A program made the translations under genes and the position numbers. The notes under the pieces are model-generated. The model made no database searches, had not been told where the DNA came from, and saw only the letters and a program-made list of their open reading frames with translations. From Candidatus Gerdarchaeota archaeon (lineage in GTDB: Archaea > Asgardarchaeota > Heimdallarchaeia > JABLTI01), in assembly GCA_016839405.1 (NCBI GenBank), contig JAEOUJ010000149.1, positions 1 to 6,008 of the forward strand: a stretch of 6,008 nucleotides of DNA, written 5' to 3'. Positions within the stretch are counted from its first letter, which is position 1, and each line of letters begins with the position of its first letter. This document shows positions 1-6,008 of the stretch, piece after piece.

Positions 1-649
1 ATGCACCAACACCTTTTGGACCATAGAGTTTATGTGAGCTTAAAGAAAGCAGATCAACTCCTAAATCCTTTACATTTAGAGGTATTTTACCAACAGTTTG
101 AACAGCATCTGTATGAAAAATAGCTCCTGCATCATGAGTGATTTCAGCTAGCTCCTTAATTGGTTCTATTGTTCCTATTTCATTATTGGCATGCATGATT
201 GAAACTAAACCAGTATCTTTTGTTATAGCTTTTTTCAGATTTTCAGGATCTACTAAACCAAAATTATTAACAGGAAGATAGGTAACTTTTATGCCTTGGG
301 TCTCTAAAAATTCTGCTGTTCTTAAAACAGCTGGGTGCTCTATAACAGATGTAATAAGGTGTTTTTTCTTATTTTTTTTGGAAAGTAAAAATCCTTTTAA
401 TGCGGTATTGTCAGCTTCTGTACCGCCAGAATTAAAAATAATCTCTCTTGATTGTTCTGCACCAATTAATTTAGCTACATGTTCTCGAGCATCAATCATA
501 GCTTGAGCTGCATTTCGACCTAGTTCATACATCTGTGATGCATTGCCATATTCTTCACCAAAGAATTTTAGCATTTCTTTTTTAACTTCTGGATCAACTG
601 CTGTAGTTGCTCCATGATCCATATAAATTCGCATTGCTTCTTGGGTCAT
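1..649 (-). CDS. Cysteine desulfurase, NifS/IscS family (partial, N-terminal half)
   Basis: This is a PLP-dependent enzyme that removes sulfur from L-cysteine, giving alanine and an enzyme persulfide used for Fe-S cluster assembly and tRNA thiolation in the cytoplasm. The 216 residues visible match the family throughout: an N-terminal [14 protein letters not shown] motif, NSGGTEADN at 73-81, VIEHPAV with the cofactor-stacking His105, HANNEIGT at 153-160, HTDAVQ with Asp181 and Gln184, and [10 protein letters not shown] with the PLP Schiff-base Lys207. These sit at +1 relative to the corresponding E. coli IscS residues, so the length is normal. The start at 649 places YMD near the N-terminus as usual and follows a weak AGGTAAGG-like ribosome site. 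An in-frame ATG at 670 would add seven residues, and one at 634 would remove five. The C-terminal part with the catalytic cysteine loop lies outside the window, so the NifS, IscS or SufS subtype and activity cannot be settled. It is transcribed divergently from the HMG-CoA reductase gene. Confidence 0.93.
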   Translation of the reverse strand, partial: MTQEAMRIYMDHGATTAVDPEVKKEMLKFFGEEYGNASQMYELGRNAAQAMIDAREHVAKLIGAEQSREIIFNSGGTEADNTALKGFLLSKKNKKKHLITSVIEHPAVLRTAEFLETQGIKVTYLPVNNFGLVDPENLKKAITKDTGLVSIMHANNEIGTIEPIKELAEITHDAGAIFHTDAVQTVGKIPLNVKDLGVDLLSLSSHKLYGPKGVGA

Positions 650-725
650 ATTCCTTACCTTACTTTCCATTAAATAACAACATATTGAATATTAACAAAA
701 GAATATTCATTAATTTTCTTAAGTC

Positions 726-733
726 TTAATATA
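726..733 (-). promoter_or_regulatory. Candidate TATA box for the cysteine desulfurase gene
   Basis: Read on the minus strand this is TATATTAA. Transcription would start about 25 bases further on, near 703, giving a leader of roughly 50 bases before the start codon at 649. The region is so AT-rich that other TATA-like strings are present, so this is only the best of several candidates. Confidence 0.3.
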
Positions 734-749
734 CATCTTTTTACAGCTC

Positions 750-764
750 TATTTAGTCTAAATA
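750..764. repeat. 15-bp palindrome in the divergent intergenic region
   Basis: TATTTAG, a central T, then CTAAATA form a perfect palindrome with 7-bp arms. It lies between the two divergent genes, upstream of both candidate promoters, where an operator for a dimeric regulator could sit. In DNA this AT-rich, a palindrome of this size can also arise by chance. Confidence 0.3.
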
Positions 765-779
765 AAATATTGTTTTAAA

Positions 780-788
780 CTTAAATAA
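780..788 (+). promoter_or_regulatory. Candidate TATA box for the HMG-CoA reductase gene
   Basis: CTTAAATAA resembles an archaeal TATA element. It would place transcription start near 808-812 and give a leader of about 45-50 bases before the ATG at 858. An alternative TATA-like string, CTAAATAAAATA, lies at 758-769. The AT-rich background makes this call weak. Confidence 0.3.
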
Positions 789-824
789 GATTTCAAATTA
801 TTTAGTAATTCTTTTAATCTAAAA

Positions 825-836
825 AAACAATTGTTT
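825..836. repeat. 12-bp palindrome in the HMG-CoA reductase leader
   Basis: AAACAATTGTTT is a perfect 12-bp palindrome, 21 bases before the chosen start codon and overlapping the rejected upstream TTG codon at 831. It could be an operator, or it may be a chance AT-rich palindrome. Confidence 0.25.
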
Positions 837-845
837 AATCATTTC

Positions 846-852
846 AAGGTGA
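846..852 (+). promoter_or_regulatory. Ribosome binding site that fixes the HMG-CoA reductase start
   Basis: AAGGTGA is complementary to the 3' end of 16S rRNA (CACCU core) and lies 5 bases before the ATG at 858. It decides the start in favour of 858 over the in-frame TTG at 831, for which no such site is visible. Confidence 0.7.
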
Positions 853-857
853 AAATT

Positions 858-2153
858 ATGGGTAATAGTATATCCAATGAAAATTTTGATATCAAAAATT
901 TCTCAGGATTTTATAAATTAACTAGTTTAGAACGACTAAAAAAAGTACAACAATTAATTCCTGAATTAACTAATGGTGATATTCAAACTATATTAGATAC
1001 TGGTTCATTAGATTTAGAAACAATAAATCGTATGATTGAAAATGGAGTTGGTATGATACCGATACCATTGGGTTTAGCTGTGAATTTTTTAATAAATGAA
1101 AAAATTTATGCTATTCCTATGGCTATAGAAGAACCTTCTGTTATAGCTGCTGCATGTAATTCTGCAAAGTTAACTTTGGATTCAGGCGGATTCAAAGCGT
1201 CCACAACAGAACAAATAATGATTGGTCAAATTCAAATTATAAATATACCAAACATAGATTCTGCAATTCAGCAAATTGAAAATAATAAAAATGAAATTCT
1301 TGAAATGGCTAATAGATGTGATCGTATGCTAATTGAATTGGGTGGAGGAGCACGTGATTTACGTGTTAAGAAAATTGAATCTAGAGTAGGTAAAATGCTA
1401 ATTTGTGAATTATTGGTTGATTGTTTAGATGCAATGGGTGCAAATGCTGTAAATTCAATGGCAGAATTTGTTGCACCATTTATTGAAGAGATTACCAGTG
1501 GAAAAGTTCTTTTAAGAATTTTATCTAATTTAGCTGATTTACGATTAGCTCGTTCTTCTTGTGTTATATTAAAAGAGAAAATAGGTGAAGAAGTTGTTGA
1601 TAATATTGTTGCAGCATCAGCTTTTGCTGAAGCTGATCCCTATCGAGCCGCAACTCATAATAAAGGAGTAATGAATGGGATTTCAGCTGTTATATTAGCG
1701 ACTGCTAATGACACAAGGGCAATTGAAGCAGGTGCTCATGCTTACGCAGTAAAAAATGGTCATTATGGTTCTTTAACAAGCTGGACAAAAAATGAAAATG
1801 GTGATTTAGTTGGTTCTATTGAAGTACCAATGGCAGTAGGTATAGTTGGAGGGGCTACAAAAACAAACCCTATAGCTAAAATTGCATTAAAAATATTAAA
1901 TATAAAAAGTGCATCTGAATTAGCTCAAGTAGCTGCTACTGTTGGTCTAGCACAAAATTTAGGTGCTTTAAGAGCACTTGCTACTTCTGGTATAATTAAA
2001 GGGCATATGAAATTACATTCTAAAAATGTAGCAACTGCTGTTGGTGCAATTGGTGATCAGATAGATGAAATAGCTAGTAGGATGATAGAAGAGAATAATA
2101 TAAATTTCACCAGAGCAAAAGAACTTCTTGATGAGATGATAAAAAAGAAATGA
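858..2153 (+). CDS. mvaA: Hydroxymethylglutaryl-CoA reductase, class II
   Basis: This enzyme interconverts HMG-CoA and mevalonate with a nicotinamide cofactor in the cytoplasm. In archaea the product feeds isoprenoid membrane lipids. The protein has 431 aa, close to the 428 aa of the Pseudomonas mevalonii enzyme, and can be aligned with it by eye for nearly its whole length. The four catalytic residues are present: Glu92 in EEPSV, Lys269 in HNKG, Asp285 in NDTRA and His383 in GHMKLH. The 16- and 98-residue spacings between the last three equal those of the P. mevalonii enzyme (Lys267, Asp283, His381). GGGARDL (162-168), DAMGANAVN (191-199), SNLADLRLARS (223-233), DPYRAATHNKG and GLVGGATKT-like GIVGGATKT (328-336) are class II signatures. 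No sterol-sensing or membrane domain is present. The start at 858 is chosen for its strong ribosome site. The class II assignment is firm. NADH versus NADPH preference cannot be read from the sequence, and a biosynthetic rather than degradative direction is inferred from the archaeal setting. Confidence 0.96.
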   Translation: MGNSISNENFDIKNFSGFYKLTSLERLKKVQQLIPELTNGDIQTILDTGSLDLETINRMIENGVGMIPIPLGLAVNFLINEKIYAIPMAIEEPSVIAAACNSAKLTLDSGGFKASTTEQIMIGQIQIINIPNIDSAIQQIENNKNEILEMANRCDRMLIELGGGARDLRVKKIESRVGKMLICELLVDCLDAMGANAVNSMAEFVAPFIEEITSGKVLLRILSNLADLRLARSSCVILKEKIGEEVVDNIVAASAFAEADPYRAATHNKGVMNGISAVILATANDTRAIEAGAHAYAVKNGHYGSLTSWTKNENGDLVGSIEVPMAVGIVGGATKTNPIAKIALKILNIKSASELAQVAATVGLAQNLGALRALATSGIIKGHMKLHSKNVATAVGAIGDQIDEIASRMIEENNINFTRAKELLDEMIKKK

Positions 2154-2183
2154 TTTTTCACTAACTGGTAGCTTTTCGACTTC

Positions 2184-2192
2184 TTTTTTTTT
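2184..2192 (+). terminator. T-tract terminator candidate after HMG-CoA reductase
   Basis: An uninterrupted run of nine T residues begins about 30 bases after the stop codon. No convincing stem-loop precedes it, which fits archaeal U-tract termination. It sits just upstream of the next promoter. Confidence 0.45.
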
Positions 2193-2206
2193 AAATGATA
2201 ATAGAC

Positions 2207-2218
2207 TTTATATAAATA
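2207..2218 (+). promoter_or_regulatory. TATA box of the phospholipase C-like surface protein gene
   Basis: TTTATATAAATA is a near-ideal archaeal TATA element, preceded by purine-rich bases that could serve as a BRE. The predicted transcription start is about 2233-2240, giving a leader of roughly 30 bases that contains the ribosome site. This is the best promoter in the window. Confidence 0.6.
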
Positions 2219-2221
2219 CAG

Positions 2222-2249
2222 CTTAGTTTAGAGAAGATTAGAAACTAAG
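2222..2249. repeat. 8-bp inverted repeat at the predicted transcription start
   Basis: CTTAGTTT (2222-2229) and AAACTAAG (2242-2249) are perfect inverted copies separated by 12 bases. The pair lies between the TATA box and the ribosome site and spans the expected start of transcription. This is a typical place for a repressor operator. If transcription starts further upstream it could instead form a leader hairpin ending 4 bases before the ribosome site. Confidence 0.4.
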
Positions 2250-2253
2250 AACT

Positions 2254-2259
2254 GGGTGA
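2254..2259 (+). promoter_or_regulatory. Ribosome binding site of the surface protein gene
   Basis: GGGTGA is a strong match to the anti-Shine-Dalgarno sequence and ends 9 bases before the ATG at 2269. It supports that start, from which the reading frame immediately encodes a signal peptide. Confidence 0.65.
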
Positions 2260-2268
2260 AATTAAGAA

Positions 2269-4515
2269 ATGAAATCTAGTAAAAGAGCATTAACAGCTTC
2301 TATTCTTATGTTTATTGTAGGTATATCATTAATACCAGCATATGCCTTAGCATGGCAAGGTGAAGATAGTGGTATCTATGATATTGATGATAGACCAAAA
2401 TACAACACTCATCAATGGTTGGCTTGGGAAGCTGTTGAAATGTTCCCCGATTCACAAGTATCTTGGATTACCGAGAACTTATTGGCTTTTTGGCAAGGTG
2501 TAGAAGCTCCCTATAATGGTGATGCTGCAACAGAAGTAGGTTTAAATGCAAGTCATTATGGGCTTGTTGAGGGCAGTGCATTGATTCTTGATGCTACTGG
2601 AACAACTGTTACTAATGATTCTCTAGCAACACTTGCTTTAGCAGAATATGATAAATTAATAATAGAATTATCAAAAGATGATACTGATTATAAGCTCGCA
2701 GCTTTTTATGCAGGTGCAATGAGTCATTATGTATCTCAAGCTGGTATTTATAAAGCAATTTGGAATGAAACTCTTTGGGGTACATTCAATACAGCTGAAT
2801 GGATTATTTTTGAATCAGCAATTGAGAATGGTCTCACAGTGTTAAATTACAATCCTCCAACATTTAATTACAATTTTGAGGATATGAGTATATATTATAA
2901 TACTTTCTTTAGCTTAATTCCAACAGAAATCGCTAGAGAAGATGCTTATAATGCAACTATTAATTTAGCTAAAAGCATTCATCCACTTGCTCAAAGCATT
3001 CATGATGATCTTAATGCTTCAATTACTGAAGCAGATCAATGGGAAGCAACTTATTTTGAAAATGTAGAAGATTGCTTAACATGGTCAGTTGAAGCAATAT
3101 ACGCAGCATTAAGTAAAGCAATGCATGAAGTTGAATGGCGATATTTAACCATCCCTGAATCATCGTTCACATATGATAATTATACACATCATTTAGAATT
3201 ACTAGAATTTGAAGTAACATATACTGAAGATTCTGTTATTTACATATTAAATGATAGTATGGCAACTTTAGCAGAAGCTTGGTATGTTTATTATGATGAA
3301 GATGATGAACCTGATTCATTATCCTCTGAAAAGATTGATTTAGAATATAATGATGTTAGTGAAAAATGGTTCCTTGGAGAAGAGTTAGCACCAAATACAA
3401 TTGCTTATGCTAATCACTCAATATTATATCGTTTTGATATGGATCGAGCTGCACCAACATGGAGTAATTTATCCTCAGAAAAATTCTATGTTGATTATTA
3501 TAATTGTTCAATTAATAGCGTAGAAGTAGCTTATTCCCCAGCCTATAGAACATTGAGTATTGATAACGTAACAATAACTTGTTATGATTTGCCAGAAATT
3601 GGTACAATACAAGACTATGAAGTCGAATCAGCTGAATGGATTCTTTACCAAAAAGGAACTGGTTCATCACAAACAGGTCATGCTGTTGGTTTCCCAGTCA
3701 CTGATACAGCAAATCAACTTGTAAGAGGTCTTTTAACCTTTAATTCAACTAATGGTACAACTTGGTACTCACACAATAATGATATTGGATTAGTATTTAC
3801 TCAAACTAATTCTGAAATGTATGTTGTAATAAGAGTTAGGCTAATTATTCCATCAGGATTCTGGAGAACTACTATTCTGGGTGGAACGGAGCCAGAATTT
3901 ATACCTTACTTGCAATTAGATAGTGATTATTACTTCAAAACAAAAGACCATCAAATAACTATATCAAAACCGAAAGTAGATTATTTTGAAGAATATGATC
4001 CTGTTGATGACATAACAAAGAAATACATAAGTGCTTATAATATAACTGCCTTTAGTGACTACAATGATACTGAATTAAATTATTATGAAATAGTTGAAAA
4101 AACAGTATACGGTGATGACCGAAGAGAAAGAAGATGGAAAGTATTTCTATGGGATGGTATTCAGTCTCGTTTAACTGGTGATTTACAATGGAATGATACT
4201 GCTATACCTGAATTAGGGTTAACAGGAACTTGGTACATTGAACGTGTAGAAGTAACTTTCTTACCTGATAATCAATATTACTTATCAGCTAAGATTGTAA
4301 ATATGAATGTAAACTTCACAACCTCGCCATGGGGACCAGAATCAGATTTGTTCGAAATTAAAAATCCTTTACCTGTGATATATTACATTCTCCCCGAATT
4401 CTTCTTGGCAGGATTTGTAGTATTCTTCGGTTGGTTAGCATGGTATAGACCACGTAAGAAACGATTAATGATAGAAAGAGAACGTCAAGAAAAGCTAGAA
4501 AAAGTTTATGACTAA
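2269..4515 (+). CDS. Membrane-anchored surface protein with zinc-dependent phospholipase C-like domain
   Basis: The 748-aa protein is predicted to be exported and anchored at the cell surface. Residues 1-28 form a signal peptide (basic KSSKR, hydrophobic core, AYALA then Trp29). A mature N-terminus starting with Trp followed by NTHQWLAWEAVEMF (46-59) resembles bacterial zinc-dependent phospholipase C, in which Trp1 and a following His bind zinc. His96 in ASHYG and His153 in AAFYAGAMSHY match two further ligand sites. However, where the family has the HYxxD...PxHA pattern this protein has HYVSQAGIYKAI, so the expected Asp is Gln157 and the next His is Ala163. Activity is therefore doubtful. 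Helical sequence continues to about 290. Residues 300-690 are beta-rich, perhaps several Ig-like modules. A transmembrane helix spans about 703-726, followed by a 22-residue charged cytoplasmic tail. Seventeen N-glycosylation sequons are spread over the ectodomain. The domain assignment is by eye and moderate. The substrate and role are unknown. It is flanked by its own promoter and terminator. Confidence 0.7.
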   Translation: MKSSKRALTASILMFIVGISLIPAYALAWQGEDSGIYDIDDRPKYNTHQWLAWEAVEMFPDSQVSWITENLLAFWQGVEAPYNGDAATEVGLNASHYGLVEGSALILDATGTTVTNDSLATLALAEYDKLIIELSKDDTDYKLAAFYAGAMSHYVSQAGIYKAIWNETLWGTFNTAEWIIFESAIENGLTVLNYNPPTFNYNFEDMSIYYNTFFSLIPTEIAREDAYNATINLAKSIHPLAQSIHDDLNASITEADQWEATYFENVEDCLTWSVEAIYAALSKAMHEVEWRYLTIPESSFTYDNYTHHLELLEFEVTYTEDSVIYILNDSMATLAEAWYVYYDEDDEPDSLSSEKIDLEYNDVSEKWFLGEELAPNTIAYANHSILYRFDMDRAAPTWSNLSSEKFYVDYYNCSINSVEVAYSPAYRTLSIDNVTITCYDLPEIGTIQDYEVESAEWILYQKGTGSSQTGHAVGFPVTDTANQLVRGLLTFNSTNGTTWYSHNNDIGLVFTQTNSEMYVVIRVRLIIPSGFWRTTILGGTEPEFIPYLQLDSDYYFKTKDHQITISKPKVDYFEEYDPVDDITKKYISAYNITAFSDYNDTELNYYEIVEKTVYGDDRRERRWKVFLWDGIQSRLTGDLQWNDTAIPELGLTGTWYIERVEVTFLPDNQYYLSAKIVNMNVNFTTSPWGPESDLFEIKNPLPVIYYILPEFFLAGFVVFFGWLAWYRPRKKRLMIERERQEKLEKVYD

Positions 4516-4530
4516 TTTTTCTATATTAAA

Positions 4531-4555
4531 AGAACCTTTTCGGTTCTCTTTTTTT
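4531..4555 (+). terminator. Hairpin plus T-tract terminator after the surface protein gene
   Basis: AGAACC (4531-4536) and GGTTCT (4542-4547) form a 6-bp stem with a 5-base TTTTC loop, followed after one C by seven T residues and more T-rich sequence. It begins 15 bases after the stop codon. It separates this transcript from the binding-protein gene downstream. Confidence 0.7.
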
Positions 4556-4597
4556 ATTTTTTATTTCTATACAAAGAATTATTTTATTCATTTACAC

Positions 4598-4612
4598 TAT
4601 AATCTATAGATA
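4598..4612 (+). promoter_or_regulatory. Candidate promoter of the solute-binding protein gene
   Basis: A TATAATCTATAGATA stretch gives overlapping TATA-like strings and contains a perfect 10-bp palindrome, ATCTATAGAT, at 4602-4611. Transcription would start near 4625-4632. A GTGAG at 4631-4635 could be a weak ribosome site for the ATG at 4646. Alternatively, its GTG is in frame and could be a leaderless start. Confidence 0.35.
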
Positions 4613-4645
4613 ATGTATTATTACTAATTTGTGAGTTATAATAAG

Positions 4646-6008
4646 ATGATGCACTCAATGAAATCTAAAAGTATGTTTTCCATTACAATTCTTCTAATAT
4701 GTATAACTATGATTTCCTCCGTTTCATTACAAGCTTTGCCTAGTGATGATTATTTCTTTAAAATAAGGATTCTAAGTAGTAGTGAAAGTCAAACATATTC
4801 TCTTTCAAATTTTTTAAGCCAAGAACTAAAAAGGATTCGAATTGATTCGTTAGTTATTACATATCCAGATTCATCTTTTCAATCTGCTGTGGTTTCTAAG
4901 GAATTTGATTTGGTATTAATAGACATAGATTGGCCAACGCTTGATGTGGATTCTACAGCTCTTTTTTCTAAGGCTGGGGCAGCAAATTATTGGGGTGTAG
5001 ATGATCAAACAACATCAGGTCAAGAAAATGAGGAATTACTTAAGGATGGATTAGTAGAAATTAATGAAAGTGCACGTGTTGATATTTACCGTTATTGGCA
5101 AGAGAATCTTATGAATAATGTATTGCCAATAATACCCCTCTATAATAAAATCAATACATATATTTCTTGGGAAACTTTAACTGGGTGGGACCATGAAGAA
5201 GGAATAATTGCTTCTTTACCATATATGGAATGGACTTCGCCACATCCTAATCAAGATAACACAAGTGTTTTTATTGATTATACAGAGAAATGGGAAATAT
5301 TGAATCCTTTATATTTAAAGGATAATTACTTTATTCAATTAGTTTCAGAACCATTGTTAAGATTTGATAAATCAAATAATCCTTATGGTGTATTAGCTGA
5401 AAGTTGGAGTTTTAATACAAATAGAACAATATTGACTTTTAATTTAAGAGAAGATATTTATTGGCAACCAGATATTGATGGGCTCTATACTGATTATTTA
5501 TTTACTGCTGATGATGTTATTTTTTCAGTTCAAATGTACCAAAATGTATCTACAATTGGCACTTTATTCCGATGGATAGCTGGGTATGAAAAAGAGAATG
5601 ACTATACTGTACATTTTTATATAGATGGTGATTCTTCTACACCTGGTTTACAACCTTATGCTCCAGCATTACAAGAATTCACTAGATTAATAATCCCAGA
5701 GCATTACTTGAATGTTAGTGTAGGAATAGATGGACTTCCAGATACATCGCATGAAAATTGGGAAAAATATGGTGTATATGGATTAGGTACAGGTATGTAT
5801 TATTTTGTTGAATATAAAGAAGGAGTTGAAACTAAATTTTATAGAAATGAAAATTGGTGGGGTACTACTTCAGATCCTTTTAATGATGATTTAGATATAG
5901 CCGAATATCGAATTAGTATCAAGGAAAATTGGGATTCAACAGAAATTAAAATAAATTTTGATGATGGTAATGTGGATATAGTTAAAAACTACGATATAAA
6001 CTTTGAAG
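4646..6008 (+). CDS. Secreted family 5 solute-binding protein, apparently permuted (partial, runs off the window)
   Basis: This is an extracellular binding protein of the peptide/oligopeptide (DppA/OppA-like) ABC transporter type; 454 residues are visible and no stop is reached. Residues 1-30 are a signal peptide (KSKS, hydrophobic 11-27, SLQA before LP) with no lipobox cysteine. Residues 36-181 resemble the normal C-terminal lobe: a strand-helix region with LSQELKRIRID, then EFDLVLIDIDW (86-96), a FSKAGAANYWG segment, and PIIPLYNKINTYISW (161-175) ending in TGW. After a linker, residues 216-454 resemble the normal N-terminal part: WEILNPLY, LVSEPLLRFD, GVLAESWSF, LTFNLREDIYW, FTADDVIFSVQMY (286-298), YGLGTGMYYFVEY (378-390), FYRNENWWG. 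The domain order is therefore reversed relative to ordinary members. Starts at 4649, 4658 (MKSKS, a clean signal peptide) or GTG 4631 are also possible. Permease and ATPase genes, if linked, lie downstream. The ligand cannot be predicted. Confidence 0.85.
   Translation, partial: MMHSMKSKSMFSITILLICITMISSVSLQALPSDDYFFKIRILSSSESQTYSLSNFLSQELKRIRIDSLVITYPDSSFQSAVVSKEFDLVLIDIDWPTLDVDSTALFSKAGAANYWGVDDQTTSGQENEELLKDGLVEINESARVDIYRYWQENLMNNVLPIIPLYNKINTYISWETLTGWDHEEGIIASLPYMEWTSPHPNQDNTSVFIDYTEKWEILNPLYLKDNYFIQLVSEPLLRFDKSNNPYGVLAESWSFNTNRTILTFNLREDIYWQPDIDGLYTDYLFTADDVIFSVQMYQNVSTIGTLFRWIAGYEKENDYTVHFYIDGDSSTPGLQPYAPALQEFTRLIIPEHYLNVSVGIDGLPDTSHENWEKYGVYGLGTGMYYFVEYKEGVETKFYRNENWWGTTSDPFNDDLDIAEYRISIKENWDSTEIKINFDDGNVDIVKNYDINFE

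Noticed and set aside
291..506. A 71-codon plus-strand open frame
   Set aside because: It lies wholly inside the well-supported minus-strand cysteine desulfurase gene, has no family resemblance and no ribosome site, so it is a shadow.
650..670. In-frame ATG at 670 as the cysteine desulfurase start
   Set aside because: It cannot be excluded, but the extra seven residues are not typical of the family and no ribosome site precedes it; 649 has a weak site.
831..857. Upstream in-frame TTG start for HMG-CoA reductase, adding nine residues
   Set aside because: The AAGGTGA site at 846-852 lies inside this extension at ideal distance from the ATG at 858, and the extension resembles nothing in the family.
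2269..4515. S1/P1-type nuclease instead of phospholipase C-like protein
   Set aside because: The two families share a fold and an N-terminal Trp, but the NTHQW and AFY.G..HY patterns looked closer to phospholipase C. The distinction is not certain without a profile search.
4598..4603. TATAAT as a bacterial -10 box
   Set aside because: No reasonable -35 element lies about 17 bases upstream, and the rest of the window fits archaeal signals better.

Overview
The window is AT-rich, single-copy protein-coding DNA, most likely archaeal. The best guess within the archaea is an Asgard-type lineage (Loki/Heimdall-like), but this is inference. Points in favour are TATA-box-like elements (clearest near 2207-2218), GGTGA-type Shine-Dalgarno sites, a large N-glycosylation-sequon-rich surface protein with a C-terminal membrane anchor, and a secreted substrate-binding protein with no lipobox cysteine. 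No rRNA, tRNA, CRISPR array or mobile element was seen.

Layout, left to right. (1) Minus strand, 1-649: the N-terminal half of a class V aminotransferase-fold cysteine desulfurase (NifS/IscS type), cut by the window edge just past the PLP-binding lysine. (2) 650-857: an AT-rich divergent intergenic region with weak promoter candidates and two short perfect palindromes. (3) Plus strand, 858-2153: a complete class II HMG-CoA reductase of 431 aa with all four catalytic residues. (4) 2154-2268: a T-tract, a good TATA box, an 8-bp inverted repeat at the expected transcription start, and a GGGTGA ribosome binding site. (5) Plus strand, 2269-4515: a 748-aa exported protein with a zinc-dependent phospholipase C-like helical domain, a long beta-rich ectodomain, one C-terminal transmembrane helix and a charged cytoplasmic tail. 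(6) A hairpin plus T-tract terminator at 4531-4555. (7) Plus strand from about 4646 to the window end: a partial secreted family 5 (peptide/oligopeptide type) solute-binding protein whose domain order looks circularly permuted.

The genes do not form an obvious operon. Each plus-strand gene has its own upstream region, and the last two are separated by a terminator. HMG-CoA reductase supplies mevalonate for isoprenoid (in archaea, membrane lipid) synthesis, and the cysteine desulfurase supplies sulfur for Fe-S clusters or tRNA thiolation. The last two proteins act at or outside the cell surface.

The most interesting signals are the apparent permutation or partial tandem fusion of the binding protein, the loss of several expected zinc ligands in the phospholipase-like domain, and a class II (mostly bacterial) HMG-CoA reductase in an archaeal-looking context.
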